A stretch of DNA of 64,000 bases from Neolewinella xylanilytica (GCF_002934605.1 NZ_PTJC01000005.1:372001-436000); one strand, 5' to 3'. Shown: positions 54,352 through 63,569, counted from the stretch's first letter. Notes: generated by a model not told the origin, from the sequence alone. Translations and numbers: made by a program.

Positions 54352-54739
54352 GCTCAGCCGGCTTTACCGTACAGCTAGCTACCCTGTTAATTCATGCCTG
54401 CTCCCACGTACACCTACCAGTGAGGTGCGACCGGCTTCGTGCTTGTGAGAAACCCTGCCCCCTTAAGTAGGAAAGCGCATCCGCGGCCCTGATATGTGCT
54501 TCGCCAATTAGGTTATACACCGCGAATAGTTAGGTGGTGAAAGTTGGCACCCACAGCTGCGGGTAAACGGCCTCACCGGCTGGTTAGACTCGCTACGGTG
54601 CTGGCTCTTTCTTCCTGCGCTCCGGCGCCCAGATGTATGCGCGACTCGTCTGCCCGGCCCTAAGGGGGGGGTACGAAACCATTCAGGATCGGATCAAACT
54701 TTATCATTGACCCTCCGCCGGCAATCCCGTTATACCCCT
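54352..54739. other. Intergenic region without a gene
   Basis: About 390 bases. The only structure seen is a dispersed hairpin repeat at 54605-54632 followed by an ACTCGTCTGCC motif like the 47-bp element. A run of nine G residues is at 54664-54672. Confidence 0.5.
54605..54632 (+). repeat. Dispersed hairpin repeat
   Basis: TTTCTTCCTGCGCTCCGGCG matches the consensus, upstream of the first of the two tandem paralogues. Confidence 0.6.
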
Positions 54740-55228
54740 ATGAAATACTGTCTCCTGGTCGGTCTGCTCTGCTCGGCCCTCACCACCTGCTTTTCGCAAC
54801 AGCTGACTTACCGAGAACTGTACGGCAACTACGCCTTCTCGCTGGATAACCAGATCTACTCGCTGAATGAAATGATTGCCGAGCAACCGGAGGGGACGGA
54901 ACTGCGCTGGTTACTGCGCAGCGGCCGCCGGAACAGGATCTGGGGAAATTCATTCGGATTTACCGGTGCTTTCCTGCTCGGTACGGCCCTCGCCGATGCC
55001 CTGGTCGACAACGACGGAGAAGAAAGTCTTAACCACTGGGCAACCTACGTTTCGGCCGGAGTGCTGATCGGTGTATCTTTTCCGATGTTATCGACCGCCG
55101 ACAAGCGAATCGAAGAGGCCGTCGGGTTGTTTAATTCCGGGCCGGGAACCGGGTACATACCGAAACGCAAGCGCATACTATACGCCGGCTACACGCGGGA
55201 AGGGGTAGGATTCGGACTACGATTCTGA
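54740..55228 (+). CDS. Small secreted paralogue A (unknown)
   Basis: 162 residues. Signal peptide MKYCLLVGLLCSALTTCFSQ. The mature protein starts QLTYRELYGNYAFSLDNQIYSLNEM, has TELRWLLRSGRRNRIWG and two hydrophobic glycine-rich segments (FGFTGAFLLGTALADAL, YVSAGVLIGVSFPML), then DKRIEEAVGLFNSG and an aromatic end GYTREGVGFGLRF. It is about two-thirds identical to the gene at 55343 and shares the plan of 57607 and 5935. It is likely membrane-associated in the periplasm or outer membrane. No known family was recognised. Confidence 0.75.
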   Translation: MKYCLLVGLLCSALTTCFSQQLTYRELYGNYAFSLDNQIYSLNEMIAEQPEGTELRWLLRSGRRNRIWGNSFGFTGAFLLGTALADALVDNDGEESLNHWATYVSAGVLIGVSFPMLSTADKRIEEAVGLFNSGPGTGYIPKRKRILYAGYTREGVGFGLRF

Positions 55229-55342
55229 GAAGATTGCCCGTCGGGTGTAGAAATCATCTGGCGCTTGGCAAAATGCATTTCTCCTGCGCACCGCCGCCCC
55301 CGGGTCCAGAAACATCTCTTCGCCGGGGACCGTTTCGCACTT

Positions 55343-55831
55343 ATGAAATACCTCCTATTGACCCTGTTCGTAATGGGCTTCGCCGCTTCCGGTACCGGCC
55401 AGCAGCTCACTTCCCGGGTGCTGTACGGTGGTTATGCCTTCTCGCTGGACAACCAGGTTTACTCGATCCACGAAATGATTGCCGACCAACCGAAGGGGAC
55501 GGAATTGCGGCGGTTATTCCGTAGCGGCCGCCGGAACCGGGGCTGGGGAAGTGCATTCGGATTCGCCGGCGCTTTTCTTCTCGGTACAGCCCTGGCCGAT
55601 GCCCTGTCCGATGACGACGGGGATGAGAGCCTGAACCGCTGGCAGACCTACGTCGCGTCCGGCATATTAATCGGGGTATCCTTTCCGCTAATATCGACCG
55701 CCGACAAGCGGATCGAGGAGGCCGTCGGACTGTATAACTCCGGACCGGCCATGGGGAACAGGACGGAACGCAGGCCCGTCTTCTACGCCGGTTACACGCG
55801 GGAAGGCGTAGGGGTCGGTATGCAGTTCTGA
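55343..55831 (+). CDS. Small secreted paralogue B (unknown)
   Basis: 162 residues, the same length as paralogue A. Signal peptide ends ASGTGQ. Shared blocks with paralogue A include YAFSLDNQVYS, RSGRRNR, GAFLLGTALADALSDDDGDES, STADKRIEEAVGLYNSGP and YAGYTREGVG. It lies 114 bases after paralogue A, separated by a degenerate dispersed repeat, so this is a recent tandem duplication. The conserved RSGRRNR basic patch and the invariant end suggest constraint in both. No function can be assigned. Confidence 0.75.
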   Translation: MKYLLLTLFVMGFAASGTGQQLTSRVLYGGYAFSLDNQVYSIHEMIADQPKGTELRRLFRSGRRNRGWGSAFGFAGAFLLGTALADALSDDDGDESLNRWQTYVASGILIGVSFPLISTADKRIEEAVGLYNSGPAMGNRTERRPVFYAGYTREGVGVGMQF

Positions 55832-55880
55832 TGCTAGCGTCCTTCTCTTCGGTGTAGGTGACCGTCCGCCGTGCGAAGCA

Positions 55881-55904
55881 TACTTCCTGCGCCCCGGCGC
55901 AAAA
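55881..55904 (+). repeat. Dispersed hairpin repeat
   Basis: TACTTCCTGCGCCCCGGCGC followed by AAAA, with one change in the core. It lies between paralogue B and the T9SS propeller gene. Confidence 0.55.
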
Positions 55905-56006
55905 CCGCCCGCCGAAATTATGGTGTTATAACTTGTTTTTAGTTAATTCGTAGTGTATAGCCGCCTTTCGACTACCTATTCGTGCGGATCGTAAAGAACC
56001 AACACT

Positions 56007-57458
56007 ATGAAAATTTCCCTCTACACGACACTCCTGCTAATCTTGTTGCCGCTGACGGGCCGAACGCAAGCCACCCGCATCGGTGATGACATCCTGGCCC
56101 GCGACGCCGAAACCTCCCACGGCTTCCGCCTGGCGCTCTCGGCCGACGGGCGGACACTAGCTATCAGTACCGTCGAGGACGACAACCCGGGCTACCTGCG
56201 GGTGTACGAGCGAAACCAGAACGGATGGGAACAGCTGGGGCAGATCCTGTTCGGCGCGCCCGAAACCACCTTCGGGATTGCCCTGGCCCTCTCCGCAGAC
56301 GGACGCACCCTGGCCGTAGGCGCGCCAAATCACGAGGTGAACGAGGTAGAAACCGGTTTGGCGCGGGTGTACCGCCTGGTCGATGATGCTTGGGTGCCGC
56401 TCGGGCAGGACCTGCTAGGCGATGAAGTCGAGGTAAAAGCCGGTCTCGACGTAGACCTGGCCGACAACGGCAACATGTTTGCCGTAACCAGCTACGGCAG
56501 CGCCAACGGACAGGTAGCCGGTACCGTACGAACCTACGTACAAGCCGCCGGCCTGTGGGTGCCGGTGGGAAACGGGCTGCAGGGGCAAATGATCGGTGCT
56601 GGCGCGCAGACCACCGCCCGCCTGTCGGGCGACGGTTCGCGACTGGCGATTAATCGGCCCCTGGAGGGGGAAGTCCGGGTGTACGAATGGGATAATGCCG
56701 CGTGGGTGCCCCTGGGCGACCCGATCATGAATGACGGCACGGACATTGGCATAGCCAACCGCATCGAGCTGTCGGAAGACGGGGCGATCGTAGCGATCGG
56801 AGCTCCGGCCTCGGACCTTGCCGGCAATGCGCGCGGGGCCATCCATACGTATGCCCTGGAATCCGGAGCCTGGCAATCGCACGGTAATCCGATCACCGGC
56901 CTGGAGAACGGCGACCGCTTCGGGGCGTCCTTCGGCATGACGGGCGACGGCCGGACCATCCTGGCGGCTACCCCGGGCTTGCGATTGACCAGCGACCCGC
57001 CCCGCGCCGGGGAAGCCAGTTTGTACCGCTTCGAAGGCTCCGACTGGGCGACCGCCGGGGAACCGATCCACGGGGAAAATATTGTGGAAATTGCCGGACT
57101 TCAGGTAGCGCTCTCCGCCGATGGGCGTACGATGGCCATGACGATGGCGACCGATGCGGCGGGGGTATTCGTGCGGGCTTTTGATCTGAGTGGCTTGTCA
57201 ACCTCCGTTTCCGCGATGCCACTCGCCAAGCCACTGAAACTCTATCCGAATCCTACAGCGGGGCGCGTTACGCTTGCGGGACTGCCTCCCGCGGAACGGG
57301 TGCTCTCCACCCGCCTGCTCAACCTGGCCGGGCAGGTAGTCCGGGAGGAATCTTCGGATCGGCGGCAGCTCCGACTGGGGGTAAACAGCGGGACGTACAT
57401 AGTAGAGGTAACCACGACCAGTGGCCGCTATTCCGAACTGCTTACGGTAGCTCGGTAG
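56007..57458 (+). CDS. T9SS-sorted beta-propeller protein
   Basis: 483 residues. After a signal peptide (ending TGRTQA) the protein has about seven repeats of roughly 50 residues with the pattern LALSADGRTLAIS / VRVYE....W..LG, the style of FG-GAP-like or WD-type propellers. The end is a T9SS sorting domain (LKLYPNPTAGRVTLAGLP, SGTYIVEVTTTSGR). It is expected on the cell surface or secreted. No catalytic motif was seen, so binding or adhesion is more likely than enzymatic action. It lies between the small paralogues. Confidence 0.82.
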   Translation: MKISLYTTLLLILLPLTGRTQATRIGDDILARDAETSHGFRLALSADGRTLAISTVEDDNPGYLRVYERNQNGWEQLGQILFGAPETTFGIALALSADGRTLAVGAPNHEVNEVETGLARVYRLVDDAWVPLGQDLLGDEVEVKAGLDVDLADNGNMFAVTSYGSANGQVAGTVRTYVQAAGLWVPVGNGLQGQMIGAGAQTTARLSGDGSRLAINRPLEGEVRVYEWDNAAWVPLGDPIMNDGTDIGIANRIELSEDGAIVAIGAPASDLAGNARGAIHTYALESGAWQSHGNPITGLENGDRFGASFGMTGDGRTILAATPGLRLTSDPPRAGEASLYRFEGSDWATAGEPIHGENIVEIAGLQVALSADGRTMAMTMATDAAGVFVRAFDLSGLSTSVSAMPLAKPLKLYPNPTAGRVTLAGLPPAERVLSTRLLNLAGQVVREESSDRRQLRLGVNSGTYIVEVTTTSGRYSELLTVAR

Positions 57459-57606
57459 CCCTTGCGGAGATGAGAAAGGGCAGCTTCTGCGCTCCCGATC
57501 ATCCCGCAGTGTCAATTAGCACTGTTTTTGCACCCGTTGCGGACGGAGCTGGAGCTCCGCCACCCTCTACTATTGATTCTTTCGGCCGCAACCCCTAAAA
57601 TAGGCT

Positions 57607-58095
57607 ATGCTTAAGACCCTACTCACCCTACTGATCTTTACGACTGTCATTTTTCAAGCCGCCGGGCAGGAGCTCGTAGTGCGCCAGGTAAACGGCACTT
57701 CCGTATTTGCGCGCAACAACGAGATCCTGGCCACCCGTGAAGTGATCCGGTTGCTACCGGACGGCTCGAAGGAGCAACGGCTGCTCCGGGGAAGCCGTTT
57801 TCACGGTACGTTAGCCATTGCCACGGCGGGGGTTGGTCTGGTTTATCTCGGCGTGGGTATCCTGCGCACACCCGAGCATTTTGAAGAAGACCCCGGCTTC
57901 GATGCCCTGGATCAGATGATCATCGGGTTAGGGTGGCTGGGTGTGTCGGCTTGTCATTTTCAAATTGGCAAGCACAAAGCACGGCGTGCGGTGGCCATGT
58001 TCAACACCTCGTCTGTTCCGGAAGGTCCGGACACCGGTATGCAATTCCGCCTTGGTGCGCAGCCTAACGGATTGGGGCTAGCGCTGCGGTTCTGA
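57607..58095 (+). CDS. Small secreted paralogue C (unknown)
   Basis: 162 residues, the same length as paralogues A and B but more diverged. Signal peptide ends FQAAGQ. The start VVRQVNGTSVFARNNEILAT and the basic LLRGSRFHG patch match the plan, followed by GVGLVYLGVGIL and a second hydrophobic segment, then ARRAVAMFNTSS and the end NGLGLALRF. The RAV.MFN element corresponds to EEAVGL(F/Y)N in A and B. The function is unknown; likely an older duplicate of the same family. Confidence 0.7.
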   Translation: MLKTLLTLLIFTTVIFQAAGQELVVRQVNGTSVFARNNEILATREVIRLLPDGSKEQRLLRGSRFHGTLAIATAGVGLVYLGVGILRTPEHFEEDPGFDALDQMIIGLGWLGVSACHFQIGKHKARRAVAMFNTSSVPEGPDTGMQFRLGAQPNGLGLALRF

Positions 58096-58097
58096 TG

Positions 58098-58123
58098 CTT
58101 TTCTCCTGCGCTCCTGCGCGAAA
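58098..58123 (+). repeat. Dispersed hairpin repeat
   Basis: TTTTCTCCTGCGCTCCTGCG, with the same left arm as other copies. It lies directly after the stop of paralogue C. Confidence 0.6.
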
Positions 58124-58153
58124 GTATTAGTTCCGGCACCCCGGGTGTCCGGG

Positions 58154-60121
58154 TCAATCCACCAAACTCACCCCCTCCTCACTAACGTGAATCACCCGCT
58201 CCGGCACCGTCCGGTAGCCCGCGTCCACGCTCGAGTTCTCCAGGCGGAGTACGCCCCGCGGGCACACCGCCGCGCATACGCCACAGCCTACGCAGCTCGC
58301 CCGCACAATGTCCTGTCCCTTCTGGGCGTAGGCCCGTACGTCAATGCCCATCTCGCAGTAGGTGCTGCAGTTGCCGCAGCTGATGCACTGCCCGCCGTTG
58401 GTGGTGATGCGGAAACGGCTCTGGAAGCGTTGGACCAGCCCCAGGTAAGCCGCTAGCGGACAGCCGAAGCGGCACCACACCCGGTTGCCCATCAGCGGGT
58501 AAAAGCCGGTACCGACCACCCCCGCGAAGCCCGCGCCGATGAGGAAGCCGTACCATTTCTGCACCTTCCAGGTCTCGAAGCCGAGCAGGCTGCCGGCGCC
58601 CGTGAAGTAGGTGTACAGCGTCAGCGCCGTCATCAGGATAGCCGCGAGCAGGACCCCGTGGACGATCCACCGCTCGAACTTCCAGGCGCGGAGGCTCTTG
58701 TCGCTGAGCTGCCGCCAGGGATCGCCCATGGTCTCGGCCAGGCCGCCGCAGCCGCAGACCCAGCTGCAGTACCAGCGCTTGCCCACCAGGTGCACCATCA
58801 GCGGCACGCCCACGATGATCAGCACGATGCCCCACACGAGCATGAAGATGCCTACCGCCCCGGCGCTCTGGAACTGGTCCAGCTGCCAGCCGAAGAAGAA
58901 GTCGTAGTCCAGCGGCCAGATGTTCTTCAGGTCCTGCTGCGGTTTATTTAGCGCCCCGAGGATCTCCGGGATCAGGAAGGCGAAGGCCAACTGGAAGAAC
59001 ATCACCGAGCCGGTACGGAGCAGCTGGTACTTATTGTGGCGGTACTTCGTGATCATCCGCACGCCCATCACCAGGATGACCAAAGTGTACAGCAGGCCGT
59101 ATAAAAACCACTGACTCGCTGTACCCCCGAACAGCGCCGTCTTCAGCGGTTCCACCATCGTGATCCAGGGAGTGACGTGGGCCGGCGTCCAGTACAGCAG
59201 CACGTAGAAGCCGATGAGGTAGGTGCCCGCCAGGATGCCGATGTAGGCCGACAGTCCGGCGGGGTCGGCTGCGCGGACGCGGGTCTTGTGCCAGGAGCCT
59301 TCCACCCACAAAACCAGCCCGAGAATAAGCAGGCCAATCGCCGTAGTCACCGCCGGCCAGAACCAGTCGCCCGCCATGTACCGGATGCCGAACAGCAGGA
59401 TGCCCAGGATGGTAGCGGCCAGGAAAAAGCCCCGCCAGCCGAGGTTGAGTCCCTTCGTTACCTGGGAATGGTAAATGTGGTCGTGCTTGATGCCGGGGTG
59501 GGGACCGAACTTGGGAAGGATATACAGGATGCCGCCCAGTACGCCTAGGCCGATGGTCAGCAGAAAAAAGAGCCAGGGGTTATCGACTACCGGTCCGATC
59601 TCCGCCGCCGCGGTCAACGCCGCGAATTTCTCGGTGTAGTAAGCCGGGTCGGACAGCCGGACGTCCCACTCCGATACCCCCTCCGGCAGTTCTTCGTTGG
59701 CGATGAGTTCGTCGACGCTTTCGTCTACGCGTTCCCGCGCCGCCTGGAACACCTCCGTCACCTTATCCTGAAAGCTGAAGCTGCTACCGAAGGTCTGGTC
59801 CGTTAGTCTGAGCTCGGTCGCGGCTTCCCGGAAGGCGGGCGCCTGCACCTCGTAGATCAGCCGGGCTCGCGGGTCGGTGGGGGCGCTTTCCGGTGCCGCA
59901 TCGCTCGCGCCGCCGGAGGAGCCGGCGGAAACCGTCGAGCTCGCCTCCGGCGTGCCGGCACCCTCGGCCTCCGGGTTGGGGGCCATGGTGGCCAGGAGGT
60001 CCTGCTCGGTCAGGCGGTAGTTTTCCAGGGCCAGCATGCCGGTGAAGACCAGCAGCGACAGGGCAAACAGCCCCAGGCCGATGTACTGCAGGGCGGTTTT
60101 GTGGGTGTGCTTAGCGGGCAT
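58154..60121 (-). CDS. Membrane polyferredoxin (NapH/NosR-like 4Fe-4S protein)
   Basis: 655 residues. An N-terminal anchor segment is followed by a periplasmic, low-complexity region (about 55-85) and a soluble part to about 170. Then come about ten transmembrane segments. Between and after them are cysteine motifs: YCSWVCGCGG, VWCRFGCPLA, and two C-terminal 4Fe-4S sites, CISCGNCSTYCEMG and CVGCGVCAAVCPRG. The layout resembles NapH/NosR/RdxA-type membrane electron-transfer proteins that move electrons across the inner membrane. It overlaps the 3' end of the FAD oxidoreductase gene by 11 bases, so the two are translated together. Confidence 0.85.
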   Translation of the reverse strand: MPAKHTHKTALQYIGLGLFALSLLVFTGMLALENYRLTEQDLLATMAPNPEAEGAGTPEASSTVSAGSSGGASDAAPESAPTDPRARLIYEVQAPAFREAATELRLTDQTFGSSFSFQDKVTEVFQAARERVDESVDELIANEELPEGVSEWDVRLSDPAYYTEKFAALTAAAEIGPVVDNPWLFFLLTIGLGVLGGILYILPKFGPHPGIKHDHIYHSQVTKGLNLGWRGFFLAATILGILLFGIRYMAGDWFWPAVTTAIGLLILGLVLWVEGSWHKTRVRAADPAGLSAYIGILAGTYLIGFYVLLYWTPAHVTPWITMVEPLKTALFGGTASQWFLYGLLYTLVILVMGVRMITKYRHNKYQLLRTGSVMFFQLAFAFLIPEILGALNKPQQDLKNIWPLDYDFFFGWQLDQFQSAGAVGIFMLVWGIVLIIVGVPLMVHLVGKRWYCSWVCGCGGLAETMGDPWRQLSDKSLRAWKFERWIVHGVLLAAILMTALTLYTYFTGAGSLLGFETWKVQKWYGFLIGAGFAGVVGTGFYPLMGNRVWCRFGCPLAAYLGLVQRFQSRFRITTNGGQCISCGNCSTYCEMGIDVRAYAQKGQDIVRASCVGCGVCAAVCPRGVLRLENSSVDAGYRTVPERVIHVSEEGVSLVD

Positions 60122-61493
60122 CGGGCGTAGAGATGGCACGCGGGGTGCGGGTATTGAAATTGAGGAAACGGAGTACGGCGTCCAGTCCGCGTTTGCGGCG
60201 GAGCTTCAGGTTGCTGCCCGTCTGCTCGTTGAAGCGTTCGATGATGTCCTGCTCGTACTCGGCGTAAAACTCCGGGTCGAAGTTGGCCAGGCCCAGGTTT
60301 TGCAGCACGTCCTCGATGTTGGCTTCTTCCCGGATCCACCGTTCACAGACCTCCTGCCGGTAGCGGATCCCCATCAGGTTGAATCCCCGCACGGCCCCGC
60401 CGTCCTCCTCGAAGTTGATGCGGACGGCCTTCTCGCCGTCCTCGTGCTCCCAGTAGAGGGTGGCCAGCCCCGCGCGGCCGTGGGCGGGCACTTCGCCGTA
60501 GACCTGGTACTCGATGTCCATGAATTTAGCCGAGTTGAACCAGATGCCCGGGTCGTAGGCCACCGGACGGTCGAGTAGGGTATAGGCCAGCGTTTCGCCC
60601 ATCATGCGGCCGGTGTACCATACGGCTTCGATGGCCTGTCGGCCGGCGCGGGGCTCGCGTAGCTGGGCGCAGTCGCCGATGGCGTAGATGTCAGTGACAG
60701 AGGTACGCAGGTATTCGTCGACGAGAATGCCCTTGTCGATGTCCAGTCCGGTATCCCGCAGGAAGTCGACGTTGGGCCGTACCCCCGCGGTAAGGCCGAC
60801 GTATTGACACCGGATCCGCTCCCCATCCTGGGTAAGGATTTCTCCTGCCGCTCCGGCGCCGTCATCCACGATTTCTTGCAGCTCCGTTTCGTGGCGGAGG
60901 TCGATGCCGTGGGAGCGGATGTGGCGGCTCACCATTTCGCTTTCCTCGCGGGGCAGGGTGTTGCGCCAGTAGCTGGTGTCGCGGACCAGCAGGCTCACCG
61001 GGATGTGGCGGCTGTGGAGCATCTCGGCGAGTTCGATGCCGATGAGGCCGCCGCCTACGACCACGGCGTGCTGTATTTCCGGCGTGATCTGCTCCAGGTA
61101 CTCCAGGTCCTGGGCGCTCACCAGGCCGCCGACGCGGTCGAGGTCCTGGCCCGGCCAGCCGAATTTGTTCCAGGTACTGCCGGTGGCGAGCACGAGTTTG
61201 TCGTAGGGCAGGGCTTCTCCCTCCCGGAATTGTAGCGTTTTCGCGGCGAAGTCGACCCCCTCCACGTAGCCCCGCCGCAGGTCGATGCGGTTCTTCGGCC
61301 AGAAGAAGGGCTCGTAGGGCATGAGGTCTTCCCAGCGCTGGTGGCCCATGTACACGTACATGAGGGCGGTGCGGGAAAAGAAGTAGTCGCTCTCCGCGGA
61401 GATCACCGTGATGCGCACCGCATCGTCGAGCTTACGCAGCCAGCGGGCGCAGGTGATGCCGGCGATACCGTTTCCGATGATGGCTACGTGCAT
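60111..61493 (-). CDS. NAD(P)/FAD-dependent oxidoreductase
   Basis: 460 residues. FAD-binding motif HVAIIGNGIAGITCARWL at the N-terminus, NAD(P) motif AVVVGGGLIGIELAEML at about 160, and the second FAD motif TDIYAIGDCAQL at about 290. The first third contains ALMYVYMGHQRWEDLMPYEP. This is the pyridine nucleotide-disulfide oxidoreductase fold without the CxxxxC redox site. A C-terminal extension (about 400-460) is specific to this group. It overlaps and precedes the polyferredoxin gene, so it could feed it electrons from NAD(P)H, or take electrons from it. The start at 61493 is preferred over 61598. Confidence 0.88.
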   Translation of the reverse strand: MHVAIIGNGIAGITCARWLRKLDDAVRITVISAESDYFFSRTALMYVYMGHQRWEDLMPYEPFFWPKNRIDLRRGYVEGVDFAAKTLQFREGEALPYDKLVLATGSTWNKFGWPGQDLDRVGGLVSAQDLEYLEQITPEIQHAVVVGGGLIGIELAEMLHSRHIPVSLLVRDTSYWRNTLPREESEMVSRHIRSHGIDLRHETELQEIVDDGAGAAGEILTQDGERIRCQYVGLTAGVRPNVDFLRDTGLDIDKGILVDEYLRTSVTDIYAIGDCAQLREPRAGRQAIEAVWYTGRMMGETLAYTLLDRPVAYDPGIWFNSAKFMDIEYQVYGEVPAHGRAGLATLYWEHEDGEKAVRINFEEDGGAVRGFNLMGIRYRQEVCERWIREEANIEDVLQNLGLANFDPEFYAEYEQDIIERFNEQTGSNLKLRRKRGLDAVLRFLNFNTRTPRAISTPDAR

Positions 61494-61616
61494 GTCTTCA
61501 GGGTGAGTTGGGTCGTAAACTACGTGTTGTAGACGAATAGTCGGAAAACATTGCGCGGTGGGAAGCGGTCGGACGGCTCCCCACTTTTTTAGCCGCATGG
61601 TTTATCTTACGTCCTT

Positions 61617-62378
61617 ATGCCCCACCGTTATTTCGTGCAACTCGCCTACCGCGGTACCGCCTACCGGGGTTGGCAGCGCCAATCGGGCAGCGTGCCCTCC
61701 GTCCAGGAAACCATTGAGGGCGCCATCGCGCGGGTGCAACGTAGATCGGGGGAGGGGACCCCTGATCTGCGTCCCATCAAGGTCATCGGCTGCGGCCGCA
61801 CCGACGCCGGGGTTCACGCCAGCGATTACTACCTGCACTTCGACGTGGAGCAGCCCCTGCGCGAGAACTGGCTCTTCATCCTCAACAAGGTGCTCCCGGA
61901 CGACATCGTCTTCCACCGGGTCTGGGAAGTGGACTCCGGCGCCCACGTCCGCTACGACGCCAAGCAGCGGACCTACGACTATTACCTGCACACCCGCCCG
62001 GACCCCTTTCTCCACCTCACCAGCACCTATCTCGAACCCGGCGAACTGGACACCTGGGCCATGGAAATGGCGCTGCGTTCCCTCACCGGCCACCACGATT
62101 TCCGCGCCTTCTGCCTGACCCCCGACCGCCACAATACCACCACCTGCCACCTGATGGAAGCGAGCTTCCACACCGAAGCCGACGGCCGCTACCGCTTCCG
62201 TTTCGTGGCCGATCGCTTTCTGCGGGGGATGATCCGGGTCCTGGTCCACCAGTTGCTGCGCATCGGCCGCGGCGAGCTCCCGCCCGACGAACTGGAGATC
62301 GCACTGGAGACGGGCGAGCGGATCTCGGTGGGGCAGGCCGCGCCGGAGGGCTTATTCCTGAGTGGGGTAGAGTACTAG
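61617..62378 (+). CDS. truA: tRNA pseudouridine(38-40) synthase TruA
   Basis: 253 residues. The catalytic aspartate is in VIGCGRTDAGVHASDY (about residue 63). The start YFVQLAYRGTAYRGWQRQSG, the tyrosine of RYDAKQRTYDYYLHT, and the C-terminal RFVADRFLRGMIRVLVHQLL are typical. TruA converts uridines 38-40 of the tRNA anticodon arm to pseudouridine. Length is normal. The 3' side leads directly into a 91-bp tandem repeat. Confidence 0.96.
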   Translation: MPHRYFVQLAYRGTAYRGWQRQSGSVPSVQETIEGAIARVQRRSGEGTPDLRPIKVIGCGRTDAGVHASDYYLHFDVEQPLRENWLFILNKVLPDDIVFHRVWEVDSGAHVRYDAKQRTYDYYLHTRPDPFLHLTSTYLEPGELDTWAMEMALRSLTGHHDFRAFCLTPDRHNTTTCHLMEASFHTEADGRYRFRFVADRFLRGMIRVLVHQLLRIGRGELPPDELEIALETGERISVGQAAPEGLFLSGVEY

Positions 62379-62613
62379 CTTCGTCCGCCGAACGTAGCGG
62401 AGCGGAGTTCGTCTGCCGAAGCGGGTCGGGTTCGTACCACTTCCTGGGCAGACGAGCTAGCGCTCGGCGGACCAGGAAGCCATCGTAGCGCAGCGGAGTT
62501 CGTCTGCCGAAGCGGGTCGGGTTACGTACCACTTCCTGGGCAGACGAGCTAGCGCTCGGCGGACCAGGAAGCCATCGCAGCGCAGCGGAGTTCGTCTGCC
62601 GAAGCGGGTCGGG
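62379..62613. repeat. 91-bp tandem repeat, about 2.4 copies
   Basis: AGCGGAGTTCGTCTGCCGAA recurs at 62401, 62492 and 62584, so the unit is 91-92 bases, with nearly identical copies. Each unit has inverted elements (TTCGTCTGCC/GGCAGACGA; CTTCCTGG/CCAGGAAG) and a GAGCTAGCGCTC palindrome. The TTCGTCCGCCGAACG start is related to the 47-bp element near 5803. It begins at the truA stop. Confidence 0.8.
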
Positions 62614-62842
62614 AAGAAGTACGATGTTTGAAGTTTGAGGTACGAAGTATGAAGGTGGAATTGTTCGGCCACAAGTGCTATTGTAGGTAGCAGCGGCTTG
62701 CTTTGGCGGCCCCTCGCTCCGCGCGGGTGTGTGCGCGAATCGTAGCTAAGAGGTGTACTCCTACCGGGAAAACCGAATACCGAAGGAGAGACGGAAGCTG
62801 ACCTTCACACTTCGTACTTAGTCCTTCAGACTTCGTACTTAC
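62614..62842. other. Intergenic region with TTCGTACTT-type repeats
   Basis: No gene. AGTACGATGTTTGAAGTTTG and GAGGTACGAAGTATGAAGG at 62618-62655 and CACTTCGTACTTAGTCCTTC plus GACTTCGTACTTACC at 62807-62842 are variants of the same low-complexity repeat on opposite strands. They flank about 150 bases with no recognisable feature. Confidence 0.55.
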
Positions 62843-63295
62843 CTACTCCCGCTCCTTGGAGTCCATCCAGATCGTCACCGGCCCGTCGTTCACCAGCGAC
62901 ACCTGCATATCCGCTCCGAACTCCCCGGTTTCCACGGTGCGGCCGGCCACCGCGCCCAGGTAGGCGACGAAGCGTTCGTAGATCGGCGTGGCCACATTGG
63001 GGGCGGCACTGCGGGTAAAGCCGGGGCGGTTGCCCTTTTTGGTGCTGGCGAAAAGCGTGAATTGGGAAACGCACAGGATGCCGCCGTCGACGTCGGTGAC
63101 GCTGTAGTTCATTTTGTCGTCTTCGTCATTGAAGATGCGCAACCGGCTGATCTTACCGCAGAGCCATTCGATGTCTTCCTTATCGTCGGTCTCCTCGATG
63201 CCTACGAAGACAAGCAGGCCCTTGCCGATCTGGCCGGTTACGGATCCGGCTACTTCCACGCGGGCTTCCGTTACCCGTTGTATCAATATTCGCAT
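62843..63295 (-). CDS. dtd: D-aminoacyl-tRNA deacylase
   Basis: 150 residues. The two active-site motifs are present: SQFTLFASTKKGNRPGFTRS and VNDGPVTIWMDS (NxGPVT form). N-terminus MRILIQRVTEARVEVAG is standard. DTD hydrolyses D-amino acids or glycine from mischarged tRNA. Length normal. It lies downstream of rpmH on the same strand, beyond a terminator. Confidence 0.96.
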   Translation of the reverse strand: MRILIQRVTEARVEVAGSVTGQIGKGLLVFVGIEETDDKEDIEWLCGKISRLRIFNDEDDKMNYSVTDVDGGILCVSQFTLFASTKKGNRPGFTRSAAPNVATPIYERFVAYLGAVAGRTVETGEFGADMQVSLVNDGPVTIWMDSKERE

Positions 63296-63339
63296 GGGGG
63301 AAATATACGATCCGCTGGCGGCAGGGCGCCTCCCACAAC

Positions 63340-63371
63340 AAAAAGCCCTGACCGCCGAAGCAGTCAGGGCT
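63340..63371 (-). terminator. rpmH terminator
   Basis: AGCCCTGAC / GTCAGGGCT, 9-bp stem with a 10-base loop, followed by TTTTT on the minus strand. It begins about 43 bases after the rpmH stop codon. Confidence 0.75.
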
Positions 63372-63413
63372 AAACATTTTGCAACCTACCGGACGGAATG
63401 CCCGAGCGGTGTC

Positions 63414-63569
63414 TTATTTCTTGTAGGTGTCGTCGCTGACGGTCAGCTTGTGGCGACCTTTCGCGCGACGGCGGGCCAGCACCTTGCGGCCGTTTTTGGT
63501 AGACATGCGGGAGCGAAAACCGTGCTTATTAACGCGCTTACGCTTGGAGGGCTGAAATGTCCGTTTCAT
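63414..63569 (-). CDS. rpmH: 50S ribosomal protein L34
   Basis: 51 residues beginning [20 protein letters not shown], then [20 protein letters not shown] and a short C-terminal extension [11 protein letters not shown]. The conserved L34 pattern is complete. The start at 63569 gives the standard L34 N-terminus; the frame is open further upstream to 63689 but that part lies in the promoter. It has its own promoter and terminator. Confidence 0.98.
   Translation of the reverse strand: MKRTFQPSKRKRVNKHGFRSRMSTKNGRKVLARRRAKGRHKLTVSDDTYKK

Noticed and set aside
60835..60865. Further copy of the dispersed hairpin repeat
   Set aside because: The similarity is inside the conserved FAD oxidoreductase coding sequence and lacks the spacing of the other copies.
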